From Mycoemilia scoparia (lineage: Eukaryota > Kickxellomycota > Kickxellomycetes > Kickxellales > Kickxellaceae), in NCBI GenBank assembly GCA_027575805.1, contig JANBPU010000408.1:1-12585 (forward strand): a stretch of 12,585 nucleotides of DNA, read 5' to 3'. The position numbers and the translations under genes were made by a program. The notes under the pieces are model-generated. The model was not told the origin of the DNA. It saw nothing but the letters and a program-made list of their open reading frames with translations, and did not search any database. Shown piece by piece: positions 7,603 through 12,585 of this stretch; position 1 is the stretch's first letter; each line of letters starts with the position of its first letter.

Positions 7603-9699
7603 TTAATCGATGACGGGTCTTTTCAAAATGTATGCCTCAGTATGGTCCTTCTTAGGAACGAGGAAAATTATCGAGTTGAATCTCATTCTGGTCGGTGCCA
7701 GTTTGATAAATCTGGACTTCAACAGAGATTCTATCTCCTTATCGACCAGCTTTGCCGTGTCTTCTGGGAAAGGTGGTTGTCGACAGAACACAGGTTCGTC
7801 AGTAATGGTGGGAATCCTTACCAATGCTTCTTCTATCGGACAAGGTAAGTCTGGATCTATCTCTTGATTGCTTTTTATCTCAATGGCTAGAACAACGAGG
7901 AAATGTTTACGGTGTTTGCTGTCGTCTTCAGCCTGTTCTGTGAAGTTGTCGTTCTCATTTGTGCGGTTGTGCCCTGGCAGGGTGAGAAGGGCCCTTGTGA
8001 ATCGCTCAATACCATATCGAATTAGTATAGGGGGTTCCATTTCCCTGGGTAGTATTTCTGCCGTTAGGGATAGTTTGAATTCGCCACAAACGATTCTAAT
8101 CTTAATTTGTCCTATATGGTCTTTCTTCAACGAGTCAATACCAAATTGTATTTGCCCTATACTCTGGGTAATAGTACCATCTAGTTTATCAGCCAGGGAC
8201 TTAGATATGCTTGTCATGGAGGCTCCTGTATCTAACTCGGCATATGTATCAATAAAGCCATCCTTGGTTTTGATGGCTAATGGTACCGTCCATGGGTTGA
8301 TTTCCCTTGACATGCCGATGATAGAGATCTTTTTGAAAATCAGTTCTTCTTCGTCAGCGTCTTTGAAGGATTCTTCTTCAGCAGATACCCAATCCACTTC
8401 TTCTACTTCTGACTCGTTTGCAATGATTTCTTCTGGTTCAGGTTCTGGTTCGCGAGGGTATTCTATCTTCTTGATAGCCCTGGGGGTGAACAGTCTCTTG
8501 TTGGGTCCTGCTGGGGACAGTGTCATACGGTGTTTACCAGGAGTATCCAATAGCATTGGTCGTGAAGGGGTTGGAGGTAGTCGTCTTGGCAAATCTGTGT
8601 TGAAGGGACTAATATTGGAACGTCCAAAATAACTCGTATTCATTCTGGATGAGTTATTATCGATCTGGTCGTTGGGATTATAATGGTTTACACAGGTTGA
8701 ACCAAAGGATACTTGTCTTTGTGGTTCCTTCTTCGGTCTAGTCATGTCTTCTACGCCTTGGATCCTGCAGAATATCTTGTACTCTGTCTGAGCGATGGTG
8801 TACAACAACCTAATATTGGGAGGGTCTTCCCTACACATGTCGGCATTCATGAGGATAAGCCTGCGTAATTCTTTCGGTAGTGAGTCGTAAAAGATATTTA
8901 GCAGGAGTTCTTGCTTATCATTGTTCTGACCCGCTCTCTTCCTTAGGCGGTCAAACTCGTGGGTGTAGCTGGTGATATTGTCGGAACAGGGGTTAAAACG
9001 CATCTTCTGAAGCTCAGTGAAACGTGCCCCTTTGTTCTGGATGGGCGTGAATACCTCCAGGAACAGCTCCTTCAATTGGCGCCAATTTTCAGGGATGGTC
9101 TGGTTCTCGGCACGGTCCTCCAAACTGAGGACATCGTCGTCCAACATACGGGCTGGCAGCCACAGGGATCCCCATCTCTCAACATCAATACTGTGACATT
9201 TGAGGACTCTATCAAACGAGCGGAGGAACGCCTCAGGGTTGGCGTAGTGATTCTCCTTGTCCACTTCGTTAAGGGGATGGAAGGATGGGAGGTCGTTTGG
9301 TACCCTTGGTACCAGTTCAGACGCGTTCTGAACGACTCGGGATGGCTGGTTACCATTCAGGTTGAAGCGGGGTGGACTTGGCCACTCTCTAGCAGGAGTG
9401 TTTGGCATGGACTGATGGGTTCTCATACCGATGACTACAGGGGTACTGGGGAAAGAACGGAGGTTCTCGTTACTAGGACCAGCTCTTCTGGCAGGGGTCA
9501 TAGTGTCCAATAGTCCAGGCAAGCCTGCGCTTTGCAGACGGTGTTGCCTTAGAACATTGGTAACATGCTCATTCAACGTGTTGTGGTCACTTTCGAGATT
9601 TTCAAAATGACTCTCCATTTTTTTTTCGAGCTCGATGAGCTTCGCCATGATGTCGGCTAAGGTGGGCTCAGGTGCCTGGGGTGTCTTCTGTTGAGACAT
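7603..9699 (-). CDS. Gag, protease and RT N-terminus (element 2, first open segment)
   Basis: This open segment has 698 residues from ATG 9699, 57 bases after the primer-site region. Residues 1-60 contain EPTLADIMA and a heptad-like helix. Residues about 160-310 are a Ty3-type capsid region (PEAFLRSFDRV, LKELFLEVFTPIQ, LPKELRRLIL). Residues about 410-460 are strongly acidic (EPEPEPEE, SAEEESFKDADEEEL). The aspartic protease motif ELDTGASM has its Asp at residue 490. The RT finger region begins near residue 640 (IESLLKSRFIKL, IIFLVPKK). No CCHC zinc knuckle is present between capsid and protease, unlike element 3. The segment ends at a premature TAA inside RT. Confidence 0.9.
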   Translation of the reverse strand: MSQQKTPQAPEPTLADIMAKLIELEKKMESHFENLESDHNTLNEHVTNVLRQHRLQSAGLPGLLDTMTPARRAGPSNENLRSFPSTPVVIGMRTHQSMPNTPAREWPSPPRFNLNGNQPSRVVQNASELVPRVPNDLPSFHPLNEVDKENHYANPEAFLRSFDRVLKCHSIDVERWGSLWLPARMLDDDVLSLEDRAENQTIPENWRQLKELFLEVFTPIQNKGARFTELQKMRFNPCSDNITSYTHEFDRLRKRAGQNNDKQELLLNIFYDSLPKELRRLILMNADMCREDPPNIRLLYTIAQTEYKIFCRIQGVEDMTRPKKEPQRQVSFGSTCVNHYNPNDQIDNNSSRMNTSYFGRSNISPFNTDLPRRLPPTPSRPMLLDTPGKHRMTLSPAGPNKRLFTPRAIKKIEYPREPEPEPEEIIANESEVEEVDWVSAEEESFKDADEEELIFKKISIIGMSREINPWTVPLAIKTKDGFIDTYAELDTGASMTSISKSLADKLDGTITQSIGQIQFGIDSLKKDHIGQIKIRIVCGEFKLSLTAEILPREMEPPILIRYGIERFTRALLTLPGHNRTNENDNFTEQAEDDSKHRKHFLVVLAIEIKSNQEIDPDLPCPIEEALVRIPTITDEPVFCRQPPFPEDTAKLVDKEIESLLKSRFIKLAPTRMRFNSIIFLVPKKDHTEAYILKRPVID

Positions 9700-9755
9700 G
9701 GGTGAAAAAATTTTCTCAAGGTAAAAGGAGATAGGGGGAAAAGTCTTTCAGGGGA

Positions 9756-9770
9756 GGTGAAAGGAAAAAA
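9756..9770 (-). other. Primer-site region of element 2
   Basis: TTTTTTCCTTTCACC follows the 5' LTR on the minus strand and is conserved in element 1. It lacks the TGG expected for a tRNA 3' CCA primer. Part of it, TCCTTTCA, is complementary to TGAAAGGA at the predicted start of the LTR transcript, which would allow Tf1-like self-priming. Confidence 0.5.
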
Positions 9771-10304
9771 TGACAGACCAGGGTCGTCCGGGACGAGCCT
9801 CAACTGTTCTGGAAAAGTTGTCGCTGAAAGACTTTCGTTCTGAATGGTTAAGAATCGTTCAGAACAGTAAAGGATGGAAAAAAGCACAAGGGTGCATAGA
9901 TAGCAGAATAAAGACATCGTTCAGGATGACTCTGAACAGGGAAAGGGGAGGTTAATAAGAATAGTAATGGGGAATCATCCTGGATGACAATAGACAGGAA
10001 AGAATGGACTTAAATGATAAATAATAAGGTTTTACTATAACTCTTCAAATCCTTTCAACCACAACTTTATTTTTAACTAAATAAAAGTATGATTATATAA
10101 AAGGTAATGAAGATAGTGAAACTCTTCATTGAACTAACTAAACTAATAAAAAGGAAATGACATTATGATTTCATAGTGGGATACCAATTGATCCAGAATC
10201 ACACTGATTAACTGAAAGTTAATCTGAATGGTTCTGGATCGTCCAGAACGAGTTTGATTCATTCAAACTCGATTGTAGCAAACCATGTAGGCCACGGCCT
10301 AACA
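9771..10304 (-). repeat. 5' LTR of element 2
   Basis: This 534-bp partner of 3600-4133 has identical termini. It should drive transcription leftward through gag-pol. Its minus-strand start TGTTAGG is at 10304 and its end TGTCA at 9771. It contains repeated imperfect copies of a TTC(A/T)GAA-type motif. Confidence 0.95.
10041..10101 (-). promoter_or_regulatory. Core promoter and predicted transcript start in 5' LTR of element 2
   Basis: On the minus strand a TATATAA box (10093-10099) is followed about 39 bp later by GTTGTGGTTGAAAGGATTTG (near 10047-10066). The same two blocks with the same spacing occur in all four LTRs here, although surrounding sequence diverges. Conserved spacing suggests TATA box plus initiator, with the start at or near GGTTGAAAGG. 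The start site itself is inferred. Confidence 0.55.
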
Positions 10305-10309
10305 TGTGG
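10305..10309. repeat. Target site duplication, right copy (tgtgg)
   Basis: This is an exact repeat of 3595-3599, directly after the CTAACA terminus of the right LTR. Confidence 0.95.
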
Positions 10310-10503
10310 CATCTGGTCATTTGTTACATGACAAATTAAAGAACCTCAACCCATAAGTCTAAATGGAACAAAAATGAGAATAGTTGTTTGATAGTATTTA
10401 CTATTTCCTTTTAGTTCTTGGTTAGAGTTTTTAGGTTTTATTATTTCATCATAAATCTTAATTATTCTTTCTTTTACACTTTACATATTATTCATGTAAA
10501 ATT
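10310..10503. other. AT-rich flank upstream of element 3 gag, possibly the end of its 5' LTR
   Basis: No gene is visible. The stretch leads directly into a candidate primer site at 10504, so part of it may be the right end of the element 3 5' LTR, the rest of which would lie left of 3600. A possible LTR end is TATTATTCA at 10486-10494. A short palindrome, atagta-tt-tactat, lies at 10391-10404. The LTR boundary cannot be set without its partner. Confidence 0.35.
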
Positions 10504-10515
10504 TGGTAGCAATGC
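10504..10515 (+). other. Candidate tRNA primer-binding site of element 3
   Basis: TGGTAGCAATGC begins with TGG, complementary to a tRNA CCA end. TGGTAGC also matches the start of primer sites for initiator Met tRNA in yeast Ty elements (TGGTAGCGCC), but the match breaks after seven bases. It overlaps the first possible gag ATG (10512-10514). Confidence 0.4.
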
Positions 10516-11387
10516 AAAAGTCCTCCCCGACCTTAGGACTAGAGGAAAACCAGAAAAACGAGAAAAAGATGAACGAAGTAACGACAACAAAACAAACAGA
10601 AGTATTATCCCCGGAAGTACTCTCTCGCTTCCTAGACCTCATTAGTCCCCTAATGAGTGAAGGGAAGAGTGACAAAACAGTACACATAAGACCATGGTTA
10701 GCAGATACTAGAGACCGTCTTGAATCTTTCAGTATCCCACCAAACTATTGGGTCATGCTAGCGAAGATGAAGCTGCCTTCGCTGGTAAACAACAAATACA
10801 ATAAATGGGCGGCCACGAACATGAAGGATAAGAAAGAATGGGATGTATTTGAAGAGTTCCTTTTGAGGAAATATGCAGGTGTGGCAAACCAACTTGATGC
10901 CTTCCTCAAGTGGTCATCCCTAGCATCACCAAGGAATGCTAAAGAGTTTGATAAATTTATCGAAGACTTCAAACTCTTAGCTATGATGGCCAAGTTAGAC
11001 CCCACATCAACACATTGTGCAATGAACTTTCTCTCACGAATGCCAAATACCATAGTACAACAAATGATGGCTAATGCCAATGACCAGACAACAATTACCT
11101 TAGAAAGTGTCATCTCTTATAGTAGAGCTCACTTTACTGCACTCCAGATGAGAGATGAGAGTAATAAGATGGACATCGATGCAATATCGACGATTAAGGA
11201 TGAAACTCCTAGAGTAACCCATATAGAAGCAGTACAATACCAAAGACTGCCCAAATATGAATGGTTCAAGAATATGGTTACGAAAGAAGAGTTCGACGAC
11301 AGACTAGCAAGAAGGGTTTGCATTGGCTGTGGTGAGAGACACTTGTGGAGAAATTGCCCCAAGCACCCAAAAGCCAGACAGAATTGA
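10512..11387 (+). CDS. Gag (capsid and zinc knuckle nucleocapsid), element 3
   Basis: I use the ATG at 10512, the first in the frame; a later Met at 10569 (MNEVTT) is an alternative, because 10512 overlaps the putative primer site. The frame ends with TGA at 11385-11387, about 291 residues. The middle is a typical gypsy capsid (WLADTRDRLESF, YNKWAATNM, FEEFLLRKY, FLKWSSLASPRN). The C-terminus carries one zinc knuckle at 11319-11357, reading CIGCGERHLWRNC. Its spacing is CX2CX3HX4C, one residue shorter than the standard CX2CX4HX4C. Gag should form the particle shell and bind the RNA. The downstream protease is reached by a -1 shift in the last codons. Confidence 0.88.
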   Translation: MQKSSPTLGLEENQKNEKKMNEVTTTKQTEVLSPEVLSRFLDLISPLMSEGKSDKTVHIRPWLADTRDRLESFSIPPNYWVMLAKMKLPSLVNNKYNKWAATNMKDKKEWDVFEEFLLRKYAGVANQLDAFLKWSSLASPRNAKEFDKFIEDFKLLAMMAKLDPTSTHCAMNFLSRMPNTIVQQMMANANDQTTITLESVISYSRAHFTALQMRDESNKMDIDAISTIKDETPRVTHIEAVQYQRLPKYEWFKNMVTKEEFDDRLARRVCIGCGERHLWRNCPKHPKARQN

Positions 11388-11794
11388 GGAGCATCGAGTG
11401 CCGCAATTTTGTACCACAATTGATTTATATCTCTTCTTCGCTAGTAAATAAATCAGATAACACTAACTCGATAATGACACAATTACATGTCAATGGAAAC
11501 CTAAATGGGAAACAGATCGATATCTTGATCGATTCAGGATCACAAATTATGCTAATTGATTCAAAGACCGTCGAAACAGAAGGGCTCAAACAAGTAGCAT
11601 TAGAAGAACCAATCAACATTCACTTAGCTGATGGCAGATTTTATCACCAGATCACCCACAAGACGGAAGTAGATATTACCCTAAACAATGACTTGACAGT
11701 TCGATACGAATGTTTTATTGCCCCAATCGGTAAAACAATGATCATCGGAAACAACTGGCTTCAGAAATATGATGGGATAATCTACTGCAAGTGA
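11345..11794 (+). CDS. Protease region of pol, element 3 (-1 frame)
   Basis: This frame is open across the end of gag and continues to TGA at 11792-11794. The GTG at 11345 is not a real start; entry is expected by -1 frameshift near 11366-11372. The aspartic protease motif is ILIDSGSQIMLID with the catalytic Asp at 11531-11533. A second hydrophobic Gly region follows (KTMIIGNNWLQKY). It cleaves the Gag-Pol precursor. The same frame resumes after the TGA into RT, so the stop interrupts a single pol frame. It may be a Trp codon (TGG) mutated to TGA, which is inference. Confidence 0.82.
   Translation: MEKLPQAPKSQTELRSIECRNFVPQLIYISSSLVNKSDNTNSIMTQLHVNGNLNGKQIDILIDSGSQIMLIDSKTVETEGLKQVALEEPINIHLADGRFYHQITHKTEVDITLNNDLTVRYECFIAPIGKTMIIGNNWLQKYDGIIYCK
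11366..11372 (+). promoter_or_regulatory. Candidate -1 ribosomal frameshift heptamer CCCAAAA
   Basis: In the gag frame the bases read C CCA AAA, a proper X XXY YYZ heptamer, 12 bases before the gag TGA. It lies in the overlap between gag and the -1 frame that encodes protease. No strong downstream stem was seen by eye, only weak AATTG/CAATT pairing. Confidence 0.6.
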
Positions 11795-12585
11795 AATATG
11801 GTAGACTTTATGATATACGGCAGAAGACACCAGTTGTATAGCAAAGACACGACAATGAAGACAAGCCCAATATCAGTCAACGAGATGAAGGCGATTATAA
11901 AGAATGATGGAATCGAATATTATGGCTATATCACAGTTGGAGGCACAGAGGATCAATCTATTGGAAATACTTACAAGGTTTACTCAATATCTGAACAATC
12001 TGATAACATAGTCAACCAACTAATAGAAGACTACAAGGATGTGCTGTCGAAACCAAAAGAAGGAAAGCTGGCTGACAATGGACCAGAGATGGAAATCATT
12101 ATCAAGGAAGGACAGGGACCAATTTCAAAAAGACCTTACCGACTATCACACAAGGAACAAGAAGAACTCCATAGACAAATCGACGAGTTAATTAACCAAG
12201 GATACATTCGCCCATCAGTTTCACCATGGGGTGCACCAGTCTTATTTGTCAAAAAGAAGGATGGTACAATGAGACTTTGTGTAGACTACAGAGCACTTAA
12301 TGATGCAACAGTTAAGGATACGTTTCCCCTACCCCTCATTGATGATATACTGAATGATACTCATGGTGCAGAAATATTTACTAAGATCGACTTGGCACAA
12401 GCATATCATCAGATTCGGATGAAAGAAAGCGATATTCCTAAGACAGCATTTACAACAAAGGACGGCAGCTACGAGTATACAGTGATGCCATTCGGTTTAT
12501 GTAATGCTCCAGCAGTTTTTCAAAGAGCAATCACACAGGCATTAAATGGACTATTAGGAAAGAAATGTGTGGCCTACCTTGACGA
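11795..12585 (+). CDS. Reverse transcriptase of pol, element 3 (3' end outside window)
   Basis: The frame is the same as protease and is open from after TGA 11792-11794 to the window edge, 263 codons. RT finger motifs: LINQGYIRPSVSPWGAPVLF, VKKKDGTMRLCVDYRAL. Palm: FTKIDLAQAYHQI with the first catalytic Asp at 12389-12391. Then MPFGLCNAPAVFQR, and AYLD, where the YLDD box is cut by the edge. No stop or frameshift lies inside the visible RT. RNase H and integrase must lie to the right. As drawn, it depends on the broken upstream frame for expression, so this copy may be inactive. Confidence 0.9.

Larger units (their letters stand above)
4162..9699 (-). pseudogene. gag-pol polyprotein with C-terminal extension, broken by three stops
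   Basis: One frame of 1845 codons runs from ATG 9699 to a stop at 4162-4164. Interruptions are TAA at 7603-7605 (codon 699), TAA at 7456-7458 (codon 748) and TGA at 4390-4392 (codon 1770); no frameshift is needed. The first TAA sits where related RTs have Tyr in VDYRALN, as element 3 does. The TGA sits where element 1 has Arg (AGA). The 51-codon stretch between the TAAs encodes RT core residues, including LDLTKAYH with the first catalytic Asp. The codons stay open apart from these three points, so decay is recent. Programmed readthrough is unlikely, because the two TAAs fall inside the RT core. Confidence 0.9.
3600..10304 (-). mobile_element. Element 2: nearly complete Ty3/gypsy chromovirus-type LTR retrotransposon, 6705 bp
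   Basis: The element is bounded by two 534-bp LTRs with TG...CA ends and a 5-bp duplication. On the minus strand the order is 5' LTR, primer-site region, short leader, one long gag-pol frame (9699 to 4162), polypurine tract, 3' LTR. The order protease-RT-RNase H-integrase-chromodomain defines a chromovirus. A single frame and a gag without zinc knuckle resemble the Tf1/sushi group; that placement is my inference. The LTRs differ at 10 of 534 positions. Three in-frame stops make this copy defective, though all catalytic motifs I looked for are present. Confidence 0.95.
10504..12585 (+). mobile_element. Element 3: 5' part of a second Ty3/gypsy lineage (right end outside window)
   Basis: On the plus strand the order is candidate primer site, gag with zinc knuckle, protease in the -1 frame, then RT running off the edge. 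Gag type, protease motif (DSGS) and the frameshift strategy all differ from elements 1 and 2, so this is a separate lineage. One in-frame TGA lies between protease and RT. Confidence 0.88.

Noticed and set aside
4390..7605. Alternative genetic code (TAA or TGA read as an amino acid)
   Set aside because: The stops replace different residues: Tyr position in VDYRALN, Arg in AFRNRMLNR, Arg in SDRSRNP. TAA and TGA also end the frames at their expected places. Random nonsense mutations fit better.
7868..8632. Plus-strand ORF of 254 codons
   Set aside because: It is antisense to the gag-protease frame of element 2, has no recognisable motif, and is Ser/Leu-rich as expected from the reverse complement of that coding sequence.
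8959..9513. Plus-strand ORF of 184 codons
   Set aside because: It is antisense to the capsid part of element 2 gag, which has a clear homologue in element 1 on the minus strand.
1..12585. rRNA, tRNA or CRISPR features
   Set aside because: No clover-leaf-like tRNA core, conserved rRNA segment or regularly spaced direct repeats was seen by eye on either strand.

Overview
The window is a nest of LTR retrotransposons of the Ty3/gypsy (Metaviridae) class. No ordinary cellular gene, rRNA, tRNA or CRISPR array could be supported. The host is a eukaryote. AT-rich flanks, chromodomain-bearing gypsy elements built like fungal Tf1/sushi-type chromoviruses, and CpG-biased transitions between LTRs make an early-diverging fungus (Mucoromycota-like) my best guess, but that is inference from protein style and not proven.

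Region 1 (1-2870, minus strand) is a wrecked element, here 'element 1'. It has a 5' LTR (2347-2870), a gag gene cut in two by a same-family LTR in the opposite orientation (1299-1834), a large internal deletion removing protease, RT, RNase H and integrase, a hairpin-bearing filler at the break, and the C-terminal part of the polyprotein (11-739). Its 3' LTR lies beyond the left edge.

Region 2 (2871-3599) has no recognised gene. It is AT-rich on the left, then GC-richer, with a 38-bp near-palindrome and a run of consecutive short hairpins.

Region 3 (3600-10304, minus strand) is a nearly complete 6705-bp chromovirus-type element, 'element 2'. It has two 534-bp LTRs, a perfect 5-bp target duplication (tgtgg), a primer-binding region, a polypurine tract and one 1845-codon gag-pol frame. 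That frame runs capsid, protease (DTGA), RT (YIDD), RNase H, integrase (HHCC, DD35E, GPF), chromodomain, then a C-terminal extension of about 345 residues. The extension is shared with element 1 and looks protein-constrained. Three in-frame stops (TAA, TAA, TGA) break the frame, so this copy is not autonomous as read.

Region 4 (10310-12585, plus strand) is the start of a different gypsy lineage, 'element 3'. It has a candidate tRNA-type primer site overlapping the gag start region, a gag with a zinc knuckle, a -1 overlap with a CCCAAAA slippery heptamer into protease, and RT running off the right edge. Element 2 sits in the flank just upstream of element 3, possibly inside its 5' LTR.

The most novel-looking points are the conserved C-terminal extension beyond the chromodomain, a possible Tf1-like self-priming arrangement, and the hairpin array at 3191-3467.
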